A stretch of DNA of 64,000 bases, taken from Nilaparvata lugens (Eukaryota; Arthropoda; Insecta; Hemiptera; Delphacidae). The stretch covers positions 10,257,864 to 10,321,863 of the forward strand of contig NC_052518.1 of NCBI RefSeq assembly GCF_014356525.2, in the 5' to 3' direction. Below the pieces are notes generated by a model. The model was not told where the DNA came from, made no database searches, and saw only the letters and a list, made by a program, of their open reading frames with translations. A program made the translations under genes and the position numbers. Shown here piece by piece: positions 1 to 12,932 of this stretch (position 1 is its first letter; each line of letters begins with the position of its first letter).

Positions 1-118
1 TATTTTCAATTTGTAATTTTATTTGAATCTTTTGATTCCTTCTAGAATTACCAATAACTGTGAAAATGATAAAAGATTCTGAAAAATGTTATACTTTATT
101 GTTTCATATGAAGAATCT

Positions 119-403
119 CATTAGATTAATTGATTGTTAAAAACTGAAAATATTTCTAGTATCTTGTACTTTAATATTGTAGAGTGAATCTTATTAGATT
201 AATTGATTGTCAAGAACTATTGATATTTCTAGTATAAAGGTGATGGTTTCTTTATCCATTCCGAGCTGCTATGAATTAACACTCTTTTTTATGTATTTAA
301 ACACATTATGTTTAGCCAATTATGGCTAATTGACTGCATGTCGTGTTTAATAATACATAAAAAAGTGTATTCTAGTATCTTGTACTTTAATATTGTAGAG
401 TGA
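119..403. repeat. Local tandem repeat split by a foldback insert
   Basis: A 34 bp stretch ending in TTGTAGAGTGA occurs identically at 154-187 and 370-403, and a neighbouring segment (ATTAGATTAATTGATTGT) occurs near 122 and 194. Between them, about 236-368, sits a palindromic insert whose arms 280-305 and 343-367 pair (CACTCTTTTTTATG... against ...CATAAAAAAGTG). The insert resembles the core of the larger foldback element at 25047-25370, including a TTATCCATTCC-type segment, so I read it as a short, diverged member of that family. Confidence 0.55.
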
Positions 404-1387
404 TTTTCAATCTTCATTGTACATGACTATCTTGTACTTTTTTCAAGAATTGTCAAGAACTGTGAAAATAAGAGATGCTTCTGCCCATCATGTACACGAT
501 AATTCTAGAGAGTTTGAAGATTCCGTAACGAAGTAAGAAACAGCCTTAATCGAATTTCACTCTTACATGGTGGATCAGTCAGAGTTGAACTAATCACCGA
601 CCGATCTTCTCCATTTCTATGACCTTGTACTTAATTGTCATGACCTTGAGTCCTGGAACTCTGGCGTCAACCAGGAATCTTCCCGAAAATAAAATTAGTG
701 TTTTAACTGGTTGTCGTGTGGAAAGTTGAGTCGATGTTGTTCGTAATATTGGGTGTACGTTGGAACGGAAACAACATCGAAGGGGAAAGTGAAGGTAACC
801 GGTTAGAAGAGGCAATAGCAACGAAAATGAGATAACTGAATTTATTTGTTGACCCTGAACATCATTCCGGGTTTCGCAAGGAGGGAGTTGGAACAAGTAT
901 CGGGAGATGTTTGATTTTTTGCAGTTGCATCGTAGGCCTTCCACTCGTTTTTGGTCGAACTACACTAGTGTTCACGTTTTGGTAGACTACAATCACAACA
1001 GGAGAAAGTGTTTTCACTTTCTGTCTCAAGTGAAGAGGCTGAAGGTCATACCGTATCCAGCGTGCTGCGCCTGCGCACACATGCCAACTAGAGAAAGAAA
1101 CTTTCGTAGACTTGAGCGAGCCTTTACACGCTTACACGCGTGCATCACAGCCTCTGTATACTAAGTGTGTTTATTTTTGTCAGCTTTCCTCAATTACGCC
1201 GGCTTACGATATCAGCTTACGTATTGGCTTTCCTTATAAGCAAACGATCACTTAACTGTCCAAGGAAGTAGGCAATAATTACTATACTATCCTATCCTAT
1301 CTTTGGGAAGTGGGGAGGTGGTAGAGGGAATATGATCGAAGCCTCAGCCCTTCAGAAATTCAAATTCAGTGAGAAATTGAGAATTGC
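404..1387. other. No gene seen
   Basis: Open frames here are short, overlap on both strands and match nothing I recognise. The stretch around 1030-1165 is richer in G+C and CpG than its surroundings, which could reflect a regulatory region, but no promoter architecture is clear. Confidence 0.3.
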
Positions 1388-1730
1388 ATGCAATCCCGCT
1401 TGAGATTGGAACTATACGAAATGAGAGATCATTATCCAAAATATGAACTATGGAGTATAATATTTTTGGATATACTTTTGAAGAACTGAATATACTGTTA
1501 AATAAATGAATATGATCAATTTTAAACACCCAATTGAAGCGCTGAACGTCTTAGATGAGTTTTTTATGCAATTCCGCTTGAGATTGGAACCCTAAGTAAT
1601 GATAGACCATCATCCAAATTATGGAGTATAATATTTGAAATATTTTTGTATATACATTTGAAGAACTGTTGAATAAATGAACATGATCAATTTTGAACGT
1701 CCACTTGAAGCGTTGTAGGTTTTAAATGAA
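1388..1730. repeat. Two-unit tandem duplication, period about 178 bp
   Basis: The segment beginning ATGCAATYCCGCTTGAGATT occurs at 1388 and again at 1566. Each is followed by a similar order of blocks (TATGGAGTATAATATTT, then GAAGAACTG, then AATAAATGAAyATGATCAAT). The two units are clearly homologous but diverged, so the duplication is not recent. No coding potential is evident. Confidence 0.7.
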
Positions 1731-1992
1731 CTCTAATTATTGAAATTCAAGATCAATTTATGAGAAATAGGACTATGAACATCCTCGGTAAATTCAGAAT
1801 CTTCATGTAAAATTTTAAGTTGATAATTTTGTTATTCGTATCAGAGAAAAATTCTATACTTAGAAGTAGATTGTTTATTCTGAGGTTTAGACATGATGTT
1901 GCGTCAAGCATGTATTTCGTATCCATGTACAGAAGCTTACTCACTCGTTTATTAATAAGATAACGTAAGCATTCAACATTCATTACATTTTT

Positions 1993-2050
1993 ACTTCCCT
2001 TGCCCTATTACGATAGGTAAGGAAAGTTGTGTGAGTGCGCCACACCAGAT
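1993..2050 (-). mobile_element. 58 bp deletion derivative of the microsatellite-bearing element family
   Basis: The 58 bp consist of the terminal hairpin of the family seen at 35421-36561 (ACTTCCCTTGCCC...GGTAAGGAAAGT) joined directly to the opposite end (TGTGTGAGTGCGCCACACCA). All the interior, about 1.1 kb in full copies, is missing. The junction falls in AAGGAAAGT, which is shared by the hairpin arm and the subterminal repeat of the other end. As in the long copies, it lies in a T-run on both sides. Confidence 0.75.
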
Positions 2051-4374
2051 TTTTTTCATTGCGGATTATACCTTACTGAGCTTTTTGCCGCTAATATGAC
2101 ATTAAAATCTGTTGATTTTAATAATTACCTCGGTGTGGTACTCCATAATAATATATTACTATATTTACAAACTATTTCAAGTTCACTTTGAAATCGGCGC
2201 GTGAGATTGTCATTACTATGATGACTTAGTACAAGCCAAGCAAAATGTTAATACTGTAAGTAAGAATACAATTTTTTTGTCAAGACGACTTCACCAAGTC
2301 AGTTCCCAGTTGAAAATTGGCAATTTGAAATTTACTTGTCCGAAGCCAACTTGGAATCGCCTAATATTTAGGCCCATATTTACAGTCTTTACAAATCGCG
2401 CGACCTGCGGACTCCTCGCGTTTCGTTCGTAAAACCATTGTACAATTACATCAATAACAATCATGAAATTATCTCAATCAAATATGTACAATTAACTTAT
2501 TTAAACGATTTTAAACGATTACATGAGTTGCGCGATATCCATTGATATACTCTGATATCCATTGATATACTCTGGATATCCATTGATTGATACAACTTGA
2601 AATTGTCAGAATCACTTACAGAGAAAGCTCAACAAACCGTCCCCTATGAAACCAAAATCATGGCTCGAAAACCGAAATGGACGGATTATCAGGTGATCTA
2701 ATTATTCATTCGCATAAAAATATAAATCGATCAAGATGCTGACGACGAAGAAGAAAATTATGAACGACAAGGAAAAAAGAAAAAGTAGAAGTAGTGAAGA
2801 AGAAAAAGTAGCGGAAGCCTATTGACCGGTAAGCCGGAATAGTGGAAGCCAAATTAGCAAGGTTTCATTTGAAACATTGAGATTCTAGTTTTAGTTGCTT
2901 CACCATCATCAATATCTTGTAAACTGAAAGTTTAAACATGGAGCAGAAGAAAATATTCATGAATGGAGTCTTATGATTGGTAATCAGCTGTTTAAATACT
3001 TCATTCTGGGCATTTCCTCTCTCGGCCTATGAAAGTCTGTAACCAGTAAGTTATGGCTGCTTCATCAGCCTTGCAAACTGATAAATTTAATTTTAAAAGA
3101 ACAAGTTGTGAGGAGGCATCTGAAATTGTAAGGAGGTTCAAGTGTTCCTGTTGATAATTTGTCATGTTGTGAGACCGGACACCTCGAATTTCAGAGGAAA
3201 TGGACCTCAGTACATTCACGGCTCATAGCATTATCCACAGCTTTTATAGTTCATCCATAGTCCAGAATTTAATAGAAAGAAGAATAAAAAACCATGTTGT
3301 GATAAAATAATTTTAAGAATGGGTACTTAGATTTAATTTTAATTTCTATTGAAATAAAAGCCCTCACGAAAAAAATCAATCCAGATTTTAACTATTGGTA
3401 GCTCTTGTTCATGACTATCTCCGTATTGAGAATCTTCTTTTCTTCTTAATAATATTCAGCTTGGATGATTATGATGCAGTTGAGTTTGAAATCAGATTGT
3501 GAGACCTTGTCTGTTACTATATTTTCCTCAAAAAAGACATTAATTCACAATAATTTATGAAGTTCAATGTCACGTTCTTTGTTGCTATCAGATTTTTGAA
3601 GTTAAAGTTTCACTACAGCAATTGAATAATGAACAACCTCGAATTTCACTGTAAGCTACAGTCTATACTCTTCTTTGAGATTTAGTATTCATGGCAGTAG
3701 GTACGGAATTATACGTATGAAATAACAAACCACTACGGTGAAACGAAAGTTGGATAAAGTTATACTGTATATACTCTCAAGCTCGCATCAATCATTCAAG
3801 TGGAATACCGAGGAGAAAGTGATAAGATCATGGAACATATTTCATAACGATGATGACAAAAATAATCAATCAATGATAATATTTTGGAGTGCACCCAAGG
3901 TTGAAACAATTCTTAGTCATTCTTCTCTGATTTAAATGTGTTATCATAAGAGGTGAGAGGAAATGCTATTTTTTATTGTTCATTCAAGCAAATGAGGAGA
4001 AACTAAGACACTTTCGCATGACAATTGAGTTCAGGACGGCAATTATCTCAGCATTATTAATCCTTTGAAGCACTAATGTGATAAATTAGCTTGACTTCTA
4101 AATGTGAAAGAACGAGCGCTCATGCTAATCCTATTATTTATAGAGTGGGTGGTGAATGAGCTTTTACCCATCAAATGTAGCATGAGATGCAAGCAACCTG
4201 ACACATCTCACGCATCACTTCAGCTTACATTGTTGCTTTTTTCGGTGGTATACTTCTGGTGATTCTCAAGCCAGATCTCTCTTTCAAATAATTATTTCAC
4301 TTGTGCTGGAGCTAGAAATATAGTCCAATATATCACCTAAACTCATCATAATAAAGAATATCATATCAATTCAA
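2051..4374. other. No gene seen; one short tandem repeat
   Basis: At 2534-2590 a 20 bp unit (GATATCCATTGATATACTCT) is repeated about 2.8 times. An A/G-rich GAAGAA stretch lies near 2745-2815. No open frame in this stretch has a recognisable domain. Confidence 0.35.
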
Positions 4375-5287
4375 TATACAGAGTAAGTCATATGTACGGG
4401 AACCCTTCAATAAATTAGAGACTGTTGTAGATATAATACTGTAACTTCCAGGATAAGTTATTGGCCAAATACTCCACCTTTTGACGTACAACTGAATTTC
4501 AACCCCTCATAAGGAGAGGTGACTTGGGGGATGTAACACGAATATTTCAAATGTGAACACCCATTGTGTGGTACATCAGTGTAAAGGCCTTTTTGAAACA
4601 AGGAAGATGGATCGACGAAAATGTTCTATGATACTTCTATTCAAAATGGCGGCTGATTAGTTTAAAAAAAATGAGGGGTTGTAACTCAAATATTTTGAAC
4701 GTAAACACCCATTGTGTGACAAATTATTCTAAAGGCCTTCTCAAAACTGGAAAGATGGCATCAATAAAAATGCTCTATGATACTTCTATCCAAAATGGCG
4801 GCTGATTAGAATTTATCAATTATTTATTTAAAAACTCAAACTTTTGAATAAAGCTATTTTGAATAAAAGTATCATAGAACATTTTCATTGATGTCATCTC
4901 TCTAGTTTTGAGAAGGTCTTTAAAATTATGTATCAAACAATGGGTGTTTACGATCAAAATATTTGAGTCACAACCCCTCATTTTTTTAAAAACAAAAACT
5001 TCATCAGCCGCCATTTTGGATACAAGTATCATAGAACATTTTTGTTGATGCCATCTTCCTTGTTTCAAAAAGGCCTTCACACTGATGTATCACACAATGG
5101 GTGTTTAAATTAATTGAAATATTCGAGTTACAAACCCCAAGTCACCTCCTTATGAGGGGTTGAAATTCAGTTGTACGTCAAAAGGTAGAGTATTTGAACA
5201 ATAACTTATCCTGAAAGTTACAGTATTATATCTACAAAAGTCTTCAATTTATTGAAGGGTTCCGATTCATATGACTCACTCTGTATA
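4375..5287. mobile_element. Foldback (long inverted repeat) element
   Basis: The two halves are inverted copies of each other. The left starts TATACAGAGTAAGTCATATG and the right ends CATATGACTCACTCTGTATA; pairing continues inward through CCCTTCAATAAATT, GATATAATACTGTAACTT, ACGTACAACTGAATTTC and the AAAATGGCGGCTGATTAG blocks. Each arm also holds an internal direct duplication (near 4540-4665 and 4690-4808 on the left, each with ACACCCATTGTGTG and a block ending AAAATGGCGGCTGATTAG). TA or TATA at both ends suggests a Tc1/mariner-type non-autonomous element. No coding sequence is inside. Confidence 0.85.
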
Positions 5288-7791
5288 ATATTCCCAATAT
5301 TGATTATTCATATCAGTTCTTGCATTTAGCAAGATGCATGAGAAAATGACGCTTTTTACGATGATGGTAAACTCTACAAGAAATAATGTATGACAATATT
5401 CTATGAAAATTGAAGATTGATTTCCACATATCAATATGGCTGAACATGTGTCCAGTACAGTGAGAATATGATTACCATGAGTTATAATTTATTTATCTAT
5501 TAGGACAAAAAGTGTTGCCAGGTTGATGCTTTTTGCAACAAAATATTGCATAACATGTTACAATTGAATTTCCAAACGTACATCAAAATTGAAATAGCAA
5601 AAGCAGTAATTTACTGCAAACTGGAAAAATCTATATAATTTAATAAATAATTGGAAAGTAATAAGAAATAATAGGCTAATTGATGAGGATCAAGAGAAAA
5701 TAAAAATGGAATAAGAATAAACATTAACAAGAATAATAGAAAAATTGTAAGAAATAAAGCCAAATCTTTTGGCCGTGCTGAGTCTGAAAATCCCATTAGA
5801 ATACAAGGGATTTCTTTTACTGAACCGGAGACTTATACTGATACTGGAATGAGGGAATCCAGCTTGCCATCATTCATAGAAATAGTATTTAGTAGTATCG
5901 AATAGTTCAGTTTACTATTACCAACTTGTGAATGGGAAGGGAACCGGTGACTTCTAGGTCGACACTTTAAAATCATACTTTGTTATCTTAAATTGCGCAA
6001 TTTTAGTTATTTTTCGTCGTTTGACTAAGTGTTATTTAATTACCGTATATTGCATGCGTATGGGTATACAGCGTATACTTGTCTTGATGGGTGGATGGAT
6101 CAATCTATAACAACGTTTTGTGATCTATAAATAAATAAATTGAATGCTTGAAACAACTCATCATGTTTCCCTCGAAGTTCAAGCTTTTACTCCACCCAAA
6201 ACTTTATGTGCCCAAATGTTATCTCAATTTCCAATGAACCAAAACATCGACATCATTAGATTCCACAGCAAATATATCTAGGAGTACTATCAGGGAGAGT
6301 CTGGTCTCACAAGATCTTTGAACTTTCTATGGGTAAACTAACACGAAACTAACTAAACACGAATACTTGTATAAAAGTACATTGATTTTTCAGTAAATAA
6401 TGTAGAACCCTTTGATTATGATAACACAAATGATATCTTTATATTGAACTTGGGTCAATCGAGTACATCGGTTGTAAATCGAATTTAACATTTTATAAAA
6501 TGCTCGTATTGAATTTTATGTGACTGGTAGCGGGTGAATGATAAATTTATTCGCAAACCTCCTTACCCATTATGCTACTCAATATTGATTCTTTATCACA
6601 TGATACAGTCGTACTCAATATTCACTTCTTATTCATATGATACAGTGGTAAGGTTCCAGTTGAATCAGATTAGTCACCTTTAATATCTTCTTCCGTCGCT
6701 GGCTTCTACTTGGAGTCAGATGAAATGAGAACTTAAGGTACTCAACAGTTAACAGTTGAAAAAATGATACACTGTTATGTTTCTCTCCCTCACATTGAAA
6801 AACCATTTGATTTCAAGCTTTAAATAAAAGTTTTACCAAAAACATTTGTCTTTTGTGATCCCTTCTCTTGTCTTTGTTTGTGGGAGAAGATAGGTGTTGA
6901 CTTGAGAAAGACAAGGATGACAATAGTGAGAGGTGTGAGGGAGATGAGAACACACGACTGAAGAGAGAACCATTGCGTGACATAAAATAGCGATGGTTTT
7001 AAGAGAACTCCAGAAAGAGGAGAGCGCCATAATCCAAGAAAGAGATGGAGATAGAGCTCACTGCATTCACTTTCACTTAACCCAACCAATTTTCTACCAT
7101 GTGAATATAGCATCGATTGTTTACACAGCTTGAATGCTTATACTTGTGTGCCAAGTCCCTACCATGAAGTCAGCTCACACACTGATTGCGGTGAACATTG
7201 TTGGGTTATCAAAATTTTAGTCTGTTTCCTTGAAAGAAAAATCGCGTAATATTCAGAGCAAGAGAATTTCCTTGCTTTTGTCGTGAAAAGAGATTTTTAT
7301 TTAGTGATGTAATAGAAAATTGATGTATTACTTCAGGGAAAAGATTACAGGATGCATAAAATTGAAGAAATTTTGTTGTAACTTTATATACAGCATTGAT
7401 TGGTTCATGATGTTTCTAATGTTTCTCGTACTAGAGACAAGGCCTTGAAGCTGAATTAACTTGAAAAATCTAAGAATCTTGAAGATATCTGGGATCTCAT
7501 GAAAACTTATAAGGTACAGTAAGATTCAAGTCAATCTCAACTCCTTTGTAAATTCCATATTACACGACAGGTTTCAAAAAGTAGTCTTGACAGACTTCCT
7601 TGAAAAAATCATTTGTGGAATCATTACAGTATCAGAATGCTCAGTAAGTTTAATGATTTTCACGGAGAATTCTTTTATAAAAATAAATCATCCTATCATC
7701 AATTCCAAATCATGTTTTATCACAAGTTATATTATGCCATGATATATCATTATATTCCATGAAATGACTTCTTTTGAAAATCCTAGCATAG
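5288..7791. other. No gene seen
   Basis: AT-rich sequence. Near 6125-6143 there is an AATAAATAAATTG tail like the 3' ends of non-LTR retrotransposons, but no recognisable coding part precedes it. A minus-strand open frame at 6820-7113 has no recognisable domain and poor support as a gene. Confidence 0.3.
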
Positions 7792-8065
7792 GATAGCGAA
7801 GAATTATGTAGAATTTGTAATGTTTCTTATGGAGAATATTTGTTCATATTGAAAGGCTGCCCTTATCAGGAACGTCGATTTGTCGATTCCCTAGTTGAAT
7901 GCTATCAAAATCTAGCAGCACAATGCCATTGGAGGTTTGATTTGTTCAGTGCAATTATGAGAACCGATTCTAAGATGGAATAATTTCGTTTCTCATTCAC
8001 ATACGCTATTGTATTGCTTTTGTATATTGTTGTATTGCTTTATTTCGAAGTGAATAAATAAATAT
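7792..8065 (+). mobile_element. 3' end of a non-LTR retrotransposon (reverse-transcriptase C-terminus)
   Basis: The open stretch 7792-7983 encodes about 62 residues with a CRIC motif followed about 17 residues later by GCPYQERRF. This resembles the CxxC...hxxxC(P)xY...R cysteine motif at the extreme C-terminus of many LINE reverse transcriptases; the expected histidine between them appears replaced. The frame stops at 7981-7983 and is followed 70 bp later by an AATAAATAAATA tail, the usual LINE 3' end. It is 5'-truncated, as LINE insertions often are. Confidence 0.5.
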
Positions 8066-8194
8066 GGGCTCATTGAGAGCAAGAAGTCTCCTGCACGTTT
8101 GTAATTCAGTAATATACAAGCGAATACATGCAGCTTTTTTCAGGAACAACTTTTTCAAGGAATGATGAATGGAAAATAAACAAATATAAGCCCA

Positions 8195-8443
8195 TCTATA
8201 CTATATTAAAGGAAAGAACTAGCTCATATACGTACGGGATAGGAAATTATGTTTGAAGTTGACGCATCATCTTGTCTAAACTATTGGACTGATTAACTTG
8301 AAATTCTGCATATAGATTCCTAATAAATATCAACCAAAGACGGGTCCAAGCATATTTCAAATCTTCAAGATTCCACTTGGTCAAGTTTTCAATTTGTCAA
8401 GTTTTAAATAATAGACCCTTGCGGAGCACGGGTTACCTGCTAG
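8195..8443 (+). mobile_element. Non-autonomous Helitron-like element, copy 1
   Basis: It begins TCTATACTATATTAAAGG after an A and ends ...ACCTGCTAG before a T, matching the Helitron rules (5' TC, 3' CTRR, insertion between A and T). Just upstream of the 3' end, CCCTTGC-GGA-GCACGGG forms the expected short hairpin. About 250 bp, no coding sequence. Related copies are at 19281-19497, 40702-40936 (minus) and 55741-55977. Confidence 0.75.
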
Positions 8444-9669
8444 TATGAGTATAATAGTCAAAGTCAAATATAAGTCACATCCACGGTATGTGAATTATAG
8501 GATGCTGCATGGAATCGATGGGAATGTACATAACATATTATTAATATTTTATTAAAATGACTTGTACTCTACTGTCTTCTTTTTTGCTCAGCCTTTTCCC
8601 AATCATATAAGGGTTGGCATTTCCCTCCTTCGGCCGTCTCCTCCACACAAACTACTGTCTATTCTTTCACAGTGTATTCAATAGTGAATATTGAAAATTA
8701 CTCCCTTTTTGCATACTAGGCTATTGCATATTTTTCCTGACAAATATAAGAGAGATTGAATTATTTTAAATGAGTTTATACATTATTCAAGTGATGATTT
8801 TCTGACTATACCGTTATACACTGACATAAAGATGAAATTCATCAACACTCAACAATGACAAAACATCGGTTAGCGCAGCCTTGTGACTTGTCACTTTGTC
8901 TCTGGATTAAATTTTTAATCTTAATCGTTTCTTCCTGTAAGATTTTCTGGTTTGCGTAGGATTGATAGCTTGGACAGGCGTAGTAACTTTCATAATATTA
9001 AGATTAATTACAAATCGTTTATTAAATCGCTTGGAATAACACCAGAAATTACCACGAATGATCTAAGGTGATGCCTGTAAGAGCTTCAAACTTTCACTTA
9101 ATTTGTAATCTTGATGGAAGAAGGAAAGAAAATACGGTAGAGACTGGTTTCTTAGTTGGCGCTCCTAACAGAACTTATAACAGCAGTAACTAAAACCAGT
9201 AATAGCAGTAACTAACAGGAGTAACTGATGACTGTTGACTGCCCAAAACAGTCATGAATGAGAAGCATGCAGCTTATTTGAACTGCTCAAAATCCAGATT
9301 TGCATGGAACGTATTCAACGCATGCAGCTTGTTTGATCAGCTGAGATTACCGTCTGTGTACGTGTGTTGGTGTCTGCTGTCTGCAACAACAGCAGTCTGT
9401 CAGCTGACAACCACACACGGGACTTCCGAGCTGTATGCGACTGGAACGCCTCATCTGAATACATGATTAATTAATAAAAAATTCGGGATAGGGACAGTTT
9501 TGGGTTTAGTATGTTGTCCCCTTCTAATCATTGTTTACGATTTGTGCAAGTGTTACAATAGAATAAATAAATGGATTGTGTAGATTTGTCTAATAGCATC
9601 TCGCAGTCGGCAGTTAGGCCAAGATCGCTACTCCAGCTTTGAAGAATTTGGTGACCATCTTCAAACAAA
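8444..9669. other. No gene seen
   Basis: No convincing coding sequence. The open frame at 9254-9466 (+) has ordinary composition and no recognisable domain. A short AATAAATAAATGG tail near 9562-9575 may be another LINE 3' end. Confidence 0.3.
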
Positions 9670-9970
9670 ATGAAGGTAACAAAAACAAGGTAGTAACGTG
9701 TTTCCACCTACTATTCGCATAGTTTATCAAAAGTATCTTTCAACTTCATAATAATTGTTCGAACTATAACTATTTTATAGCTAAACATATTCGTTGATTG
9801 AGCTAGAATTTGCTGGCTTCAAAAAATGAAGGTAACAAAAGAAGGTAGCAGAATGTCTCCACCTACAATTCGCAGAGTTGATCAACAAACACGTGTTTCG
9901 ACATTATAGCTGTTCAACCTATTCTATAGCATAACACATTCATTGTTTGAGATGAAGTTTGTGGTAAAAG
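9670..9970. repeat. Two-unit tandem duplication, period 156 bp
   Basis: ATGAAGGTAACAAAA starts both units (9670 and 9826). Each continues with a GGTAG block, TCCACCTAC, ATTCGCA, TATAGC and an ACATATTCRTTG-like segment in the same order. The units have diverged by substitutions and small indels. Confidence 0.7.
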
Positions 9971-11400
9971 TGACCCAATGAATAGGCTATAGCCACAGAT
10001 AACAAGAATCTAGTTTCTTAAAAGTAATGGAGCTTTGGAAGGTCCATAAAATCAAATTATCCTTCCAAAGTCAGAAAAATTCCAATTGATGGAATACACA
10101 TATCACAACTCTTTTTCAACTTCTGCTTCACCCTTATCAATAATTTATTGAGACAGAGAACACTTAAAAAAATAAAGAAGGAAGTGAATCCTAAGATTTG
10201 AGGAGAATATGTTTTTCCTTTCAATGTAACTACTTACAAATAGTAAAGCTTCTAATTTCGGTCTTGGTGATATAATTAGTGCATAAATAAGAGTGTTTCC
10301 TTTTTTTTCTTTAGTTCTTTTTATCATTTGCAGCAACTTCTAGCCGAAAGTAAATGACATTTCCAGTGGAAGAAGCTCTCATTGATAACATAATATTATA
10401 TTTCATTATAACATAACATATTATGGATTTATGGTTTGATAATCAATATTCATATTACAAACGAATGTTTTGAATGAGTATTTTTCATTTAAGGTCAGCA
10501 GTGTCCTCTCACAAAAGGTCAGCAGTGTTTAAAATGACTACTGCCGACATTTTTTTGGGTTTCTAATAATTCAAGGAAGTCCATTGGTTTGAGAGAGAGG
10601 TTTCAGTATTTGTGATCAATTTAAATCATTAATAGGCTGTGACAGTTCCAATCTTTTTGAACACAATCAGAAAGATAGAGTGAAAAACATTTGCATTTTA
10701 ATTTCTCATTGGAAAGCTTTCATCTCTTCCAAACTTTCATTAGCACTTCCCAGAATCATCAAACTGACTCATTAATCAAAACCGGTTTCAATTGAATAAG
10801 TTAGTAATAACTTGACAGGAATCAGTTGCACATGATGAATTTGAAGATAAGGTGATAGTGCACATGTGGATTGACCACAGGATTTATCAAAGAGTTTGAA
10901 ATGGTCTCCTATAACGTTCTTTGGTGACAGAGTGACTGGACGTGATTTCCATACAGAAAAAACGACTGGAAAAGTTGAGGTTTTATACACAGGATCAACA
11001 AAATACCATTGCAGTGTAATATGATTTGGTTTTGTGAACGAAATTTGCACAATATTTACGTTATACTGGTATTTTTTGAGTGTATTAGCTTCATTGAGAA
11101 TGACTCACCTGGGATGTGTATAGCCTACGCATGTCCAACCAGTCCTTGGGAGTTTCAAAAATTTTATTCTTAGGCTTTTAAGTTTATCTCTAGGATTTAA
11201 TATTATATTTAAACAAAATATGTTGTAATCTACTGAAAATGAACTGAAATTGTCTCCTTTCATCTCTTTATTCAAATGTTGTCTCTATTTTTTAGTCTAA
11301 TGCAATTTTTTTTACTCAAAGGCTAACTTAAAAAAATGGAATTGAATGAATAGAAATGGAATAAACTCTACTCAATGAATGGGTGCTTTATTCTTTATTC
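9971..11400. other. No gene seen
   Basis: The longest minus-strand open frame, 10772-11050, starts at GTG and lacks an ATG. It reads like possible protein, but I recognise no domain and see no convincing splice sites, so it is not called. A short repeat AAAGGTCAGCAGTGT occurs twice near 10491-10530. Confidence 0.3.
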
Positions 11401-11660
11401 ATACAATAAGTACATCATTAAAATAATAGGGAGAGAAAAAATAAAGTAACCTTGTGCTATTCCTCTCCCAAATTTTATTGTGCAAGAAATCTGGAAATTC
11501 GTTGACTGAGCTCTGGACTTGGAGGAATTGATTAATACAATAAGTACATCATTAAAATGACAGGGAGAGGAAAAAATAAAGTAACCTTGTGCTATTCCTC
11601 TCCCAAATTTTATTGTGGAAGAAATTTGGAAATTTGTTGACTGATTTGGAAACTTCACCT
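11401..11660 (-). repeat. Two-unit tandem repeat, period 134 bp, with a distant inverted relative
   Basis: ATACAATAAGTACATCATTA starts at 11401 and 11535. Both units share GGGAGAG, AATAAAGTAACCTTGTGCTA and CCTCTCCCAAATTTTATTGTG. A reverse-complement relative lies at 59310-59403, ending in a GTATAAATGAATAG tail. The family therefore looks like a LINE 3' untranslated region in minus orientation here. The frame through it is repeat-encoded and not a gene. Confidence 0.65.
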
Positions 11661-12396
11661 CTATTTAGCCAAAATGAACTCACTCGTTGAATAAATCAAA
11701 ATCAGCTAGAAATCGATGTGACTGGTCATTAGGTGGACTAATCTATTGTTTTCTAGTAAAGAATGTAATAAATATGCTACCAAAAATTATCGTGATGATG
11801 AAGTAGCCTATGGAATACATTACTATACCATATTACTATAGATTATATTACTAAGACTATAGTTTTAGTAACTTAGTAATTGGTAAACTTAGTAACCAGT
11901 ACTAATATTATATTTTCAACAATATCATATTGTAGATTATGTTGTGCAAGTTTAACGGGATATAATTCACTATCAGTCGATCTTTGTTTGAAGGGAAGTT
12001 AACAAGTAGTGGTATTATAGAATAATTTTATTTGGAATATACTGAATTCGCTCCCGTAAATGGCAGTTCAGTCAGATAGTGGAAATCCTTACTTAATCCT
12101 TCTGTCATAAAACTTGCGGGCAATCCACATGTAATAAAAAACCGAATTATTTCATTCTATCAACATTATATCTTGTCTTATTTCTGCAAATTATCAATAA
12201 TCGATCATTCTCATTAAGAAAATTGAAACTGATGAAATAAAAACACATAGATGTTGTCAGCTTATAATACATAGTTAAGGGCAAACTAATACGTGAACAT
12301 AAGCAGGATTTCATCCTCTTTCGAGAACTGTGTTTGTTCAAACCGAACTGTTATCAGTTTTTGCTGCACGTTGACAATAAATTCAAACATGGCGAT
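11661..12396. other. No gene seen (left flank of the transposase element)
   Basis: AT-rich sequence without a recognisable gene or repeat, apart from a run of ACTATA/TTAGTAA-like words near 11815-11945. Confidence 0.3.
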
Positions 12397-12462
12397 GGGG
12401 CATGTTTACGAATTGACATCGGGGAACGTTTACGAACTGTGTTTCGTGCGTAAACGTTCCCC
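12397..12462. promoter_or_regulatory. Left cluster of three putative transposase-binding motifs
   Basis: GGGGCATGTTTACG (12397-12410) and GGGGAACGTTTACG (12421-12434) face right. CGTAAACGTTCCCC (12449-12462) faces left and makes a perfect inverted repeat with the second copy across a 14 bp gap. The arrangement mirrors the right-hand cluster. Function as a binding site is inferred from repetition and position only. Confidence 0.6.
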
Positions 12463-12932
12463 TGAACCTTTTCAGGCTGTTAAGATCCGCTTAATTATTA
12501 TGCAATGATTAATTACGTTAGCCTACATCCTTCCTTTGTACTTCATAATGACAAAATATTTACTTACCTAAAATATATACCTAATATTTGAATTGAAGTT
12601 GGCTTTTGCAAGGTTGTTGTCATAAGAAAATACAGAAAACTACATTTTGTGGCCTAAATTAGAAGCAACACAGATTTATCGGATGTTTTGTATTTTTTAT
12701 TCGCGATTTCTAAGGTTTTGATGAGGTGAATTTCTGTTCATCAAGTGCCAATACTTTTTTCTTTGAAAAACTAGTTGACGAGTAGGCCTATGATTGAATC
12801 ATTCTTCAGTTATATAGACTACAGATTTGTATGTTATAGCTTACAATGAGCGTAGTTCAGCCCTCATATGTGTTAGCCTTTCATTCTATTGACATAATTT
12901 TCATCCTTTAATGAATTTTCTTTATTTTTCAG

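Noticed and set aside
10772..11050. Protein-like 92-codon frame on the minus strand
   Set aside because: No ATG, no recognisable domain, no convincing splice sites.
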